A stretch of 18,011 nucleotides of DNA from positions 1-18,011 of the forward strand of contig JAENWE010000080.1 in NCBI GenBank assembly GCA_016650185.1. The letters run 5' to 3'. The stretch comes from Vicinamibacteria bacterium. Its GTDB lineage: Bacteria > Acidobacteriota > Vicinamibacteria > Fen-336 > JAGNNV01. A program made the translations under genes and the position numbers. Below are positions 1-7,043 of the stretch, in pieces. Each line of letters begins with the position of its first letter. Position 1 is the first letter of the stretch. A model generated the notes under the pieces. It saw only the letters and a list, made by a program, of their open reading frames with translations. It ran no database searches and was not told where the DNA came from.

Positions 1-776
1 GCTACAGGGGCGACCTTCGGGCGCAGTGTGCTCTCTGGGAGGAGAAGAATCGCGTGCCGGCGGAACAGGTTCCAGCGGTACTCGAAGGGTTTCTTGACGA
101 AGCCTGGCGGCGCACCGAGGATCGTCTCCTGAAGATTCCTCGGCCGCAGTCGGACGGGATGCATGTGGTTCCGGTGACCGGTGTGGCCTTCAACGCGCGG
201 TGCGACTATCTGAGCCGCCGGATCGAGCTCAACATCGATCCCATCCTCACCCGGCCCGGCCTGAAGCACTTGGCCGTTCACGAAGGCTACCCGGGCCACT
301 ACGTGCAGTTCGCGCTTCGCGCCACGATGGCGGAGGCGGATCAGGCGCCCGCCGATGTCCTGCTCTCCTTGGTGAACAGCGCGAGTTCATCGATTTTCGA
401 GGGCATTGGTGATTCGGGCCTCACCCTGCTCGAGTGGATGGAGACCGACGATGATCGTTTTCAATCCCTCATGAACGCCTATCGGGCCGGAATCGCGACC
501 GAGGCGGCGTGGCAGTTCCACGCCCTGGGCTGGCCTGCGCAAAGGGTGGCCGCCGCGCTGTCGGAGCGAGGCCTGGTGGGTGGAGAGGGTTGGGTGGCTA
601 ACCGCGTGCGATTCATTCAATCGCCCGCGCGTGCGGTTCTGATCTGGTCCTACTGGTGGGGGGAACGATTGGTGAGCGGGGCCTGGCGGCGAGTACGCGC
701 CTATCGTCGGGACGACTTCCTCCACTTTCTGTACGGCCGAATGCATTCGAACGCTTCGATTCAGATGTTCGAGTGA
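1..776 (+). CDS. DUF885 family putative metallopeptidase, C-terminal part (5' end outside window)
   Basis: The reading frame is already open at base 3 with no stop upstream, so this is the C-terminal ~257 residues of a longer protein; DUF885 proteins are usually about 550-600 residues. The key visible motif is HEGYPGHYVQ (His codon at 279), an HExxxxGH-type motif characteristic of DUF885 and reminiscent of zinc metallopeptidases. A later ExG-rich helix (FEGIGDSG) and the Trp/Tyr-rich C-terminal region also fit the family. The role is inferred as peptidase; the family is formally uncharacterised and often carries export signals, which cannot be checked here because the N-terminus is missing. 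The stop codon TGA at 774-776 overlaps the GTG start of the binding-protein gene, so the two are probably translationally coupled, linking a peptidase-like protein to a peptide-type importer. A GTG at 54 is in frame but is internal, not the true start. Confidence 0.82.
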   Translation, partial: YRGDLRAQCALWEEKNRVPAEQVPAVLEGFLDEAWRRTEDRLLKIPRPQSDGMHVVPVTGVAFNARCDYLSRRIELNIDPILTRPGLKHLAVHEGYPGHYVQFALRATMAEADQAPADVLLSLVNSASSSIFEGIGDSGLTLLEWMETDDDRFQSLMNAYRAGIATEAAWQFHALGWPAQRVAAALSERGLVGGEGWVANRVRFIQSPARAVLIWSYWWGERLVSGAWRRVRAYRRDDFLHFLYGRMHSNASIQMFE

Positions 777-2416
777 CCGCCCGCGCGTTCAACGCCTGCG
801 CGGCCGCGGCCACCCTGGCCACCCTGGCCGCGGTGGGCTGCTCTTCCGCCCCGCCATCCGTGGACCGGGCAGAGCCCCGAATTCTGCGCATCGCCTACGA
901 TCGCGAGATCGATGTGCTGAACCCGTTCACCTCCCAAAACCTGGTGGACATCAGCTTCAGCATGATCGAGGGTCTGATCACCACGAATGAGCGAAACGAG
1001 TACATCCCGGTCCTGGCCGCGAAGATCCCCAGCGAGGAAAACGGCCTGGTGGCGCGTCAAAGCGACGGCTCGGTCACCATGACCTGGTCTCTGCAGAGGA
1101 ATGTTCGCTGGCACGATGGTGTGGCTTTTACCAGCGCCGATGTGTGCTTCACCTGGCGGTTTGTGACCGGCGCGAATTCGATGACCTACAACCGGGAGCA
1201 GTATCTCGGCATCAAGAAGTGCGAGACGCCCGACGCTCACACCGTGGTCTTCACCTGGGATGGGGCCTATGCCTACTACGCGGGTCTCTTCGAGGCCATT
1301 CTCCCGCGCCATGTCTTCATGAAGGCCGACGGCCGGACCGAGATGACCGTCGACGAAATCGTGAACTACGAGCCGTACAACCGGGGCCGCCGGACCATCG
1401 GCACCGGGCCCTTCAAGTTCGCCGAGTGGAAGACGGGCGAGTACATCCGGGTCGTGAGAAACGACGACTACTGGCGAGGGCGCGATGTCCCGGCCATGGA
1501 CGAGATCGTATGGGCCTTCATTCCCGACAACAACACGCGGCTCCTGGCCCTTAAATCCGGGCGGTACGACTGGGGACGCATCCAGCCGACGCAGGTGAGC
1601 GCGTTGCGCGCTCTGCCCGGTTCAGATGTCCATCTGATCGATGCGAACTCCGTCATGCACTTCGACCTGGCGATTCGCACCGATCTGGGGAAGGCGCTGT
1701 TCGGCGATGTGCAGGTGCGCCGGGCTATCTTTCATGCCATCGATCGCGAGGGCATGGCCAAGAAGCTGATGGAGGGCGCGGTGAAGGTCGCGGAGGGCCC
1801 GATCAACCCGAACAGTCCCTACAACAATCCGAACGTGGCCACGTTCCCGTACGATCTGGCCGAGGCGCGCCGGCTGTTGGACGACGCGGGTTGGACCCTC
1901 GGCCCGGATGGTGTTCGCCGAAAGGAAGGGCGGCGTTTTTCGTTCACCATGATCAACCGGGCGGGCGCCACGGATCGCATCCTGCTGGCCCAGGTGATCC
2001 AAGCGCGCCTGAAGGAGGTCGGCATCGAAGTGGGGTTCGAGACGCTGGAGAGCGCCGCGTGGACGCAGCGCTGGCGCAGCGGCCAGTGGGAGGCGATGGT
2101 GAGCGCCTGGTTTCTTCCCGCCGACCCCGGGATCACCGGCCTGTACGCTTGTAAGGGCGCCAACAACATGACGGGTTTTTGCGAGCCGGCCCTGGATGAG
2201 GTCCTGGAGCGATCTGACCGGGCGCTGTCGTTCGAGGCCCGCAAGCCCCTGCTCGACGAGTCCCAGGCCAAGCTTTCGGAGCAGGCCCGCATGTTGCCGC
2301 TTTATCAGAACGTGATGCCGGAAGTGGTGTCCAGGCGGATCGTGGGATATCGCGGCAGCGGAACGAACTTCGGCAGCTTCTGGAATCTGTGGTCTTGGGA
2401 ACTGGTTAGCCGATGA
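773..2416 (+). CDS. ABC importer substrate-binding lipoprotein, family 5 (DppA/OppA type)
   Basis: This is a 547-residue extracytoplasmic solute-binding protein of the SBP_bac_5 family, which captures peptides, oligosaccharides or nickel and delivers them to Dpp/Opp-type permeases. I chose the GTG at 773 because it gives a short Ala-rich hydrophobic leader ending in a lipobox-like L-A-A-V-G-C with the lipidated Cys at residue 23 (codon 839-841). The upstream in-frame ATG at 656 would bury the leader inside a non-native extension that overlaps DUF885. Family features include the opening IAYDREIDVLNPFTSQ, the W-x-D-G-x-x-F-T-S-x-D-V block (WHDGVAFTSADV), the IGTGPF segment and the C-terminal W-x-x-x-W (WNLWSW). 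The gene overlaps DUF885 by 4 bases (GTGA) and the following permease by 4 bases (ATGA). No separate ribosome-binding site is obvious, consistent with coupling. The ligand is unknown; peptide and oligosaccharide are both possible. Confidence 0.93.
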   Translation: MTARAFNACAAAATLATLAAVGCSSAPPSVDRAEPRILRIAYDREIDVLNPFTSQNLVDISFSMIEGLITTNERNEYIPVLAAKIPSEENGLVARQSDGSVTMTWSLQRNVRWHDGVAFTSADVCFTWRFVTGANSMTYNREQYLGIKKCETPDAHTVVFTWDGAYAYYAGLFEAILPRHVFMKADGRTEMTVDEIVNYEPYNRGRRTIGTGPFKFAEWKTGEYIRVVRNDDYWRGRDVPAMDEIVWAFIPDNNTRLLALKSGRYDWGRIQPTQVSALRALPGSDVHLIDANSVMHFDLAIRTDLGKALFGDVQVRRAIFHAIDREGMAKKLMEGAVKVAEGPINPNSPYNNPNVATFPYDLAEARRLLDDAGWTLGPDGVRRKEGRRFSFTMINRAGATDRILLAQVIQARLKEVGIEVGFETLESAAWTQRWRSGQWEAMVSAWFLPADPGITGLYACKGANNMTGFCEPALDEVLERSDRALSFEARKPLLDESQAKLSEQARMLPLYQNVMPEVVSRRIVGYRGSGTNFGSFWNLWSWELVSR

Positions 2417-3366
2417 GTGCCTACATTCTCCGACGGCTGGCGCAAATGGCGCCGCTCATCGTGGGTATTTCCATCGTGGTCTTTGCCCTCATCCAGGCGG
2501 CCCCGGGGGGCCCCGAGGCCGCGCTCCTGTCCTCGGGCCGATTCGTGGATCCCTCGGTGGTCGAGGCCTACCGGGTCAAGCTCGGCGTCGATCAGCCCGT
2601 GCCGGTTCAGTATCTGCGATGGGCGATGACGGTGCTCACGGGCGACCTCGGCGTCAGTTACGCGACGATGCGACCGGTCACCGAGATGATCGCGGAGCGG
2701 CTGCCGGCGACCCTGGAGCTGACCGCCTCCGCCTTCCTGGTTGCCGCCATTCTCGCCGCCATCCTCGGCCTCGCGAGCGCCCTTCGCCCCCACTCCTGGA
2801 CCGATTTGCTCAGCACCGGGGGCTCATTTGTAGGGATCGCCATGCCGGTGTTCTGGCTGGGCTTGATCCTTCAGCTCGTGCTCGGTGTCGAACTCGGCTG
2901 GCTGCCGGTGTCGGGGACGCACACGGTGGGCGCGTCTACGCTGGGCGATCACCTGGCGCACCTGATCCTGCCCGCTTTGGTGCTGGCCTCCCGGTATGTC
3001 GCCTCGTGGTCACAGTACTTCAGGTCCAGCCTGATCGGCGTGCTTGAAAGCGACTACATCAGGATGGCGCGCGCCCAGGGGCTGTCTGAATCGCGCGTTC
3101 TGTTCGTCCACACCCTTCCCAACGCGATGGCGCCGATGATCTCCGTGATGGCCCTCGGCCTCGCCGACCTCGCCTCCGGCGCGGTGATCACCGAGACCGT
3201 GTTCGCCTGGCCGGGGATCGGCCGGCTCTTCGTGCAGGCCATGTTTGCCCGCGACTATCCAGTGCTGATGGGCGTCCTCCTCATGGGCGCGGTCACGGTT
3301 ATCGCCTTCAACCTCGTGGCCGACGTTCTGTACGGCGTTCTCGATCCCCGGATTCGATATGAGTGA
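2413..3366 (+). CDS. ABC importer inner-membrane permease, DppB/OppB type
   Basis: This 317-residue integral membrane protein is the first permease subunit of the importer. It begins MSAYILRRLAQMAPLIVGIS, the typical OppB/DppB N-terminus with a short cytoplasmic helix running into the first membrane span. It then shows the family's periplasmic region (LGVDQPVPVQYLRWA...GDLGVSY) and several further hydrophobic segments, about six spans in total. The cytoplasmic coupling (EAA) loop is DYIRMARAQGLSESRVLFVHTLPNA, followed by the FAWPGIGRL and DYPVLMGVLL segments seen in this family. The ATG at 2413 sits in the stop codon of the binding-protein gene (ATGA), and the 3' end overlaps the next permease by 8 bases. 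It should pair with the second permease to form the translocation channel. Length and motifs are complete. Confidence 0.95.
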   Translation: MSAYILRRLAQMAPLIVGISIVVFALIQAAPGGPEAALLSSGRFVDPSVVEAYRVKLGVDQPVPVQYLRWAMTVLTGDLGVSYATMRPVTEMIAERLPATLELTASAFLVAAILAAILGLASALRPHSWTDLLSTGGSFVGIAMPVFWLGLILQLVLGVELGWLPVSGTHTVGASTLGDHLAHLILPALVLASRYVASWSQYFRSSLIGVLESDYIRMARAQGLSESRVLFVHTLPNAMAPMISVMALGLADLASGAVITETVFAWPGIGRLFVQAMFARDYPVLMGVLLMGAVTVIAFNLVADVLYGVLDPRIRYE

Positions 3367-4228
3367 GCCGCTCTCCAGGGGCCCCAGCGTGTGGCGTCGC
3401 TTCACTCGACATCGCGCGGCCGCCGCGTCGCTGGCGTGGTTCGCGCTGGTGGCCCTCGCCTGCCTGCTCGCGCCCGCCCTGGCTCCTTATCCGTTCGACG
3501 GCATCGACCTCGACAGCGTTCGGCAGCCGCCATCGCCATCGCACTGGATGGGAACGGATGACCTCGGCCGCGATGTGTTGACCCGCATGCTCTTCGGCGG
3601 GCGGGTGTCGATTCTGATCGGCATCCTGGCCGCGCTCCTGGGGACGCTCCTGGGCACTGCCATTGGCGCCTCGGCCGGCTACTACGGCGGCATCCTCGAC
3701 GGCATCCTGATGCGGATCACCGACGTCGCCTACGCCATTCCGACTCTGCCGCTTCTCATCGTCCTGAGCGCCTACTCGCGCGCCGCGTTGCCGTCGATGG
3801 TCCTGATCATCGGCTTTCTGAGCTGGATGACCACCGCCCGCGTGGTGAGATCGCAGGTTCTCACCATCAAGGAGATGGACTATGTCGAGGCCGCGCGCAG
3901 CATGGGCGCCACAGACTGGCGCATCCTCTCGCGCCATATTGTGCCGAACGCTCTGGGACCGATCCTGGTGGGGGCCACTCTCGGAATCGCCAACGCCATC
4001 ATGATCGAATCGTCGCTCAGTTTTCTCGGCCTGGGGGTTCAGCCGCCAATTCCCACCTGGGGAAACATGTTGATGGACTCGCAGGCCACGATGGCCACGA
4101 AGCCCTGGCTCATGTTGTTCCCGGGCCTCGCGATCCTCTTGATCGTCCTGGCGGTCAATTTCATGGGCCGCGGGCTGAGCGACGCTCTCGACCCCGGGGA
4201 CCCCGGCCTAGAACGCCTCCCGGAATGA
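3359..4228 (+). CDS. ABC importer inner-membrane permease, DppC/OppC type
   Basis: This 289-residue protein is the second permease subunit. Residues ~10-60 match the OppC N-terminal region (RFTRHRAAAASLAWFALVAL, first membrane span). Next comes HWMGTDDLGRDVLTRMLFG, a hallmark of OppC/DppC proteins. The coupling loop is DYVEAARSMGATDWRILSRH with the VPNALGPI continuation, and the later ESSLSFLGLGVQPPIPTWG stretch is highly conserved in the family. The start ATG at 3359 overlaps the upstream permease by 8 bases. The last 21 bases (4208-4228) overlap the 3' end of the oppositely oriented acetyltransferase-like gene, so transcription of the two converges here without room for a separate terminator. 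Unusually, the ATPase genes do not follow directly; they resume at about 6018 after two reverse-strand genes. Confidence 0.95.
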   Translation: MSEPLSRGPSVWRRFTRHRAAAASLAWFALVALACLLAPALAPYPFDGIDLDSVRQPPSPSHWMGTDDLGRDVLTRMLFGGRVSILIGILAALLGTLLGTAIGASAGYYGGILDGILMRITDVAYAIPTLPLLIVLSAYSRAALPSMVLIIGFLSWMTTARVVRSQVLTIKEMDYVEAARSMGATDWRILSRHIVPNALGPILVGATLGIANAIMIESSLSFLGLGVQPPIPTWGNMLMDSQATMATKPWLMLFPGLAILLIVLAVNFMGRGLSDALDPGDPGLERLPE

Positions 4229-4831
4229 CGCCTGCGCCGCTTCGTACAGTTCGCCGATGTCGGCGCCGTCGACGTACATGTGGTTCACCTGCAGGCCCAC
4301 GGGCACGAAGAGGCGCTCAGCATCCTCTCGGAACTTTCCGAACGCCGTCATGGGCTGGCCCGCGATGTGATCGCGGTGGGGGACGTGGGTGATGCCGAGG
4401 AAGGGAACACCGGGAACCGCGGTGTAATAGGCGAAGTCGGGCGCGCCGCCCCGGTCCAGATCGACCGTGGCGGAAGATCTGGCGATTTCATTGGCTGCCG
4501 CTTTCAGGAAATCTTCGCCGGCCGGATGCCACTCATGAGTCGCGAAGGTGAACGTCCGGTTCGGTCCAGGTACGGTCATGCCGATCCTCAGGGTGTCGTG
4601 AAGGACCACATCTTCACCTTCCAGGCGGACCCGAAACGCCTCGATCTGAAGCAGGGCGCGATGGAAAGCCCAGCAGAGTGCGGCGTAGGTCGATCCCGCG
4701 AGCTCCCGTGCGCGCTCGCGGATCTTCGCAGCGTCAAGCTCGAACGTCACCGCGTAGAACGGGGACGGGTTGGCGCGGTAGAACTCCAGGTGCGCCCGCC
4801 GCGGGTAGTCGGCGAGAACTCTGATGGCCAT
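4208..4831 (-). CDS. Chloramphenicol acetyltransferase (CatA)-like protein
   Basis: This 207-residue protein resembles type A chloramphenicol acetyltransferases, acetyl-CoA-dependent trimeric enzymes usually of about 213-220 residues. The opening YPRRAHLEFYRA corresponds to the conserved W-x-R-x-x-x-F-x-x-F start. The C-terminal QVNHMYVDGADIGEL corresponds to the catalytic H-x-x-x-D-G motif, giving His184 and Asp188 by my count. The classical enzyme has two adjacent histidines; here the first is Asn183, as in divergent CatA-like relatives, so drug resistance should not be assumed and the natural acceptor is unknown. I chose the ATG at 4831, which puts the conserved N-terminus at residue ~9; a TTG at 4858 would add nine residues. 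No clear Shine-Dalgarno sequence is seen. It lies 37 bases downstream of ychF on the same strand, so co-transcription is likely. Its 3' end overlaps the convergent permease gene. Confidence 0.85.
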   Translation of the reverse strand: MAIRVLADYPRRAHLEFYRANPSPFYAVTFELDAAKIRERARELAGSTYAALCWAFHRALLQIEAFRVRLEGEDVVLHDTLRIGMTVPGPNRTFTFATHEWHPAGEDFLKAAANEIARSSATVDLDRGGAPDFAYYTAVPGVPFLGITHVPHRDHIAGQPMTAFGKFREDAERLFVPVGLQVNHMYVDGADIGELYEAAQASFREAF

Positions 4832-4868
4832 TGGGAGGAGCTTAATCGGTGGCCACAAGGACCAACGC

Positions 4869-5972
4869 CTAGACGTTGAACTTGAAGAGCATCACGTCGC
4901 CGTTGGCCACGACGTAGGCCTTGCCTTCCATCCGGTACCGGCCCTTCTCTCTGGCCGTCGCGATCGAGCCGCAATCAACGAGGTCCTTGTAAGCGACGGT
5001 CTCCGCCTTGATGAAGCCCCGCTCGAAGTCCGAGTGGATCACGCCCGCCGCCTTGGGCGCGGTGTCGCCGATGTGGATCGTCCAGGCGCGGACTTCCTTT
5101 TCGCCCGCGGTGAAGTACGTTTGCAGGCCAAGGAGGTGGTAGGTCGCTCGGATAAGCGGACCCATTCCGCTTTCGTCCACCCCGAGATCTTTGAGGAACT
5201 CCATGGCTTCGTCGGGCGAAAGGTCGATGAGATCGCTTTCGATCTGGGCGCTCACCACCACCGCCTCGCAGGACAGGTGCGTGCCCACATATTCGCGGAC
5301 CTTCAGGACGAAGGGATTGGCATCGGCGGTCGCGAGATCCGTATCTTTCACGTTGCAGGCGAAGATCGTGGGCTTGTCGGAAAGGAGAAAGAAGGTGGCG
5401 GAGATGGCTTTCTCCTCCTTCGTCAGGTCCACGGTCAGGGCCGGTTTGCCGGCGTCGAGCGATGTCTCGATCTTGGCGAGGACGGCGTCTTCGGCCAGGG
5501 CCGCCTTGTCGCCGCGCTTGGCTTCGCGAGCCACTCGCTCGCGCTTCTTCTTCACCGTCTCCAGGTCGGCCAGCATCAGCTCGGTGTTGATGACCTCGAT
5601 GTCGCGCACCGGGTCGACGGAGCCCGCGACATGGAGCACGTCCTCATCCTCGAAGCAGCGCACGACTTGCACGATGGCGTCGACCTCGCGAATATGGGTC
5701 AGGAACTTGTTGCCCAGGCCCTCGCCCTGGCTCGCGCCCTTGACCAGGCCGGCGATGTCCACGAATTCGATGGCGGCGGGAATAACCACATGAGTGCCCG
5801 CGATCGCCCGGAGGATTTCCAGTCGCGCGTCGGGGACGGTCACCATGCCCACGTTCGGGTCGATGGTGCAGAAGGGGTAGTTGGCCGCCTCGGCCTTGCG
5901 GTTGCGAGTGACGGCGTTGAACAAAGTGGACTTGCCCACGTTGGGGAGTCCGACGATTCCGGCTCTAAGCAT
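4869..5972 (-). CDS. ychF: Ribosome-associated P-loop ATPase YchF (Obg/OLA1 family)
   Basis: This 367-residue protein closely matches universally conserved YchF (363 residues in E. coli), a ribosome- and stress-linked nucleotidase that prefers ATP to GTP. The P-loop is GLPNVGKST (residues 8-16). DIAGLVKGAS (72-81) is the switch II region, with the hydrophobic residue after the Gly that marks HAS-type NTPases. A charged helical insertion lies around 128-190, and a TGS domain fills about 283-366, ending MLFKFNV as is usual for YchF. The base-recognition motif, NxxE in E. coli YchF, reads NVKD (207-210), a conservative change. The ATG at 5972 is preceded 6 bases upstream by TATCCT, a possible -10 element that would give a leaderless transcript. 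The gene separates the permease and ATPase halves of the ABC importer and is divergent from the ATPase genes. Confidence 0.97.
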   Translation of the reverse strand: MLRAGIVGLPNVGKSTLFNAVTRNRKAEAANYPFCTIDPNVGMVTVPDARLEILRAIAGTHVVIPAAIEFVDIAGLVKGASQGEGLGNKFLTHIREVDAIVQVVRCFEDEDVLHVAGSVDPVRDIEVINTELMLADLETVKKKRERVAREAKRGDKAALAEDAVLAKIETSLDAGKPALTVDLTKEEKAISATFFLLSDKPTIFACNVKDTDLATADANPFVLKVREYVGTHLSCEAVVVSAQIESDLIDLSPDEAMEFLKDLGVDESGMGPLIRATYHLLGLQTYFTAGEKEVRAWTIHIGDTAPKAAGVIHSDFERGFIKAETVAYKDLVDCGSIATAREKGRYRMEGKAYVVANGDVMLFKFNV

Positions 5973-5978
5973 CCCGTC

Positions 5979-5984
5979 AGGATA
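5979..5984 (-). promoter_or_regulatory. Candidate -10 hexamer (TATCCT) for ychF, leaderless arrangement
   Basis: On the minus strand TATCCT ends exactly 6 bases before the ychF ATG, which would place transcription initiation on the start codon. No convincing -35 hexamer is present and no Shine-Dalgarno sequence precedes the gene. The assignment rests on position and on a similar arrangement before other genes in this window. It is a weak call for a single site. Confidence 0.35.
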
Positions 5985-6009
5985 TCGCGTCGGGCGTGGA
6001 AAGCCCCAC

Positions 6010-6015
6010 TAAACT
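6010..6015 (+). promoter_or_regulatory. Candidate -10 hexamer (TAAACT) for the ABC ATPase pair
   Basis: TAAACT lies in the 45-base gap between the divergent ychF and ATPase genes. It ends 8 bases before the ATG at 6024 and 2 bases before the ATG at 6018. Because the upstream permeases are cut off by two reverse-strand genes, the ATPase genes need a promoter here, and this is the only TANNNT hexamer in the gap that is well placed. No clear -35 box or ribosome-binding site is visible. Confidence 0.35.
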
Positions 6016-6017
6016 CG

Positions 6018-7043
6018 ATGGCGATGATGGTTCAGGAGCCTGCGAAACGCGAGAGCAGTGATTTCGCCCCTCTCCTCGCAGTGAACGACCTGGTCATCCG
6101 GATCTCGATCGAGGGAGGCGACTCGGTGACGGCGGTAAGGGGGATCTCGTTCTCCATCGCCGCCGGCGAATCCCTGGCCCTGGTGGGGGAGAGCGGGTGC
6201 GGGAAGTCGATGACCGCCCTGTCGCTCACGGGACTCCTGCCCCGAAACGGGCGAGTCGTCCAGGGGACCGCCTTCTGGAGCGGCCGGGACCTTCTGGCCT
6301 TGCCGGCGGACGCCCTGCGCCGGGTGCGCGGACGGGACATCGGGATGGTCTTTCAGGATCCGACCTCATCATTGAATCCAGTCCTGACCATCGGCCAACA
6401 GCTGACCGAGGGTATGCGCGAACACCGCCGGATCCCCGGGTGGGCTCGGCTCGCGAAGGCGATCGAACTGCTCCAACTCGTGGGCATTCCGGACCCGGAG
6501 ACTCGCCTCCGCAGCTACCCGCACGAATTCTCCGGCGGCCAAAGGCAGAGGATCCTGATTGCCATGGCCATCGCATGTCAGCCGCGGCTGCTCGTCGCCG
6601 ACGAACCGACGACCGCGCTTGATGCCACCATCCAGGCCCAGATCGTCGAGTTGCTGAAGGGTCTGCAGAAGCGTCTGGGAATGGCCATCCTTTGGATCAC
6701 CCACGATCTCGCCCTCGTGGCGGGCCTCGTGGATCGGGTGGCTGTGATGTATGCGGGCTTGATCGTGGAGCAGGCGCCGGTCCGCGACCTTTTCAATCGC
6801 CCTCGACACCCGTACACTCTTGGCCTGTTGAACTCGATGCCGCAAACGGGGGTTGGACTCCAAGCCACGGCGGCTCTCAAGTTCATTCCCGGGACGCCTC
6901 CGGACCTTCGAGCGACGACATTGGGTTGTTCGTTCGCGCCGCGCTGCTCGATGGTTCTGGATCGATGCCGGACCGAGCAGCCGGCGAGGGTGGCAGTGGC
7001 CGCGGGACACGAGTCGGCCTGTTTCCGGGCAGGGGAGTTATGA
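6018..7043 (+). CDS. ABC importer ATPase, DppD/OppD type
   Basis: This cytoplasmic ATPase powers the peptide/oligosaccharide-type importer and is about 341 residues from the ATG at 6018. Visible motifs are Walker A GESGCGKS (57-64), Q-loop VFQDPTSSLNP, signature FSGGQRQR (Ser172), Walker B LLVADEP (Asp195-Glu196) and H-loop THD (His229). The oligopeptide C-terminal extension contains RPRHPYTLGLL followed by four cysteines (304, 310, 317, 335), a spacing seen in DppD/OppD-type subunits that carry an iron-sulfur site. Three in-frame ATGs (6018, 6024, 6027) compete as starts. The frame stays open upstream to 4824 only because it runs antisense to ychF; no ABC homology is visible there. Its stop overlaps the start of the second ATPase (ATGA). 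It belongs functionally with the permeases ending at 4228, although it is separated from them. Confidence 0.94.
   Translation: MAMMVQEPAKRESSDFAPLLAVNDLVIRISIEGGDSVTAVRGISFSIAAGESLALVGESGCGKSMTALSLTGLLPRNGRVVQGTAFWSGRDLLALPADALRRVRGRDIGMVFQDPTSSLNPVLTIGQQLTEGMREHRRIPGWARLAKAIELLQLVGIPDPETRLRSYPHEFSGGQRQRILIAMAIACQPRLLVADEPTTALDATIQAQIVELLKGLQKRLGMAILWITHDLALVAGLVDRVAVMYAGLIVEQAPVRDLFNRPRHPYTLGLLNSMPQTGVGLQATAALKFIPGTPPDLRATTLGCSFAPRCSMVLDRCRTEQPARVAVAAGHESACFRAGEL

Noticed and set aside
656..772. ATG at 656 as the start of the binding protein
   Set aside because: It would overlap DUF885 by 121 bases and place 39 non-hydrophobic residues before the lipoprotein leader; the GTG at 773 gives a proper lipobox and a coupled overlap.
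4208..4831. Calling the acetyltransferase-like gene an antibiotic-resistance determinant
   Set aside because: Only the core HxxxDG and the N-terminal motif support the family; the double His is not kept and there are no mobile-element or resistance-island features nearby.
4824..6017. Long open frame extending upstream of the first ABC ATPase, giving a 739-residue protein
   Set aside because: The extension is antisense to ychF and part of the CatA-like gene, has His/Gly/Asp-rich shadow composition and no ABC features; ABC homology begins just after 6018.
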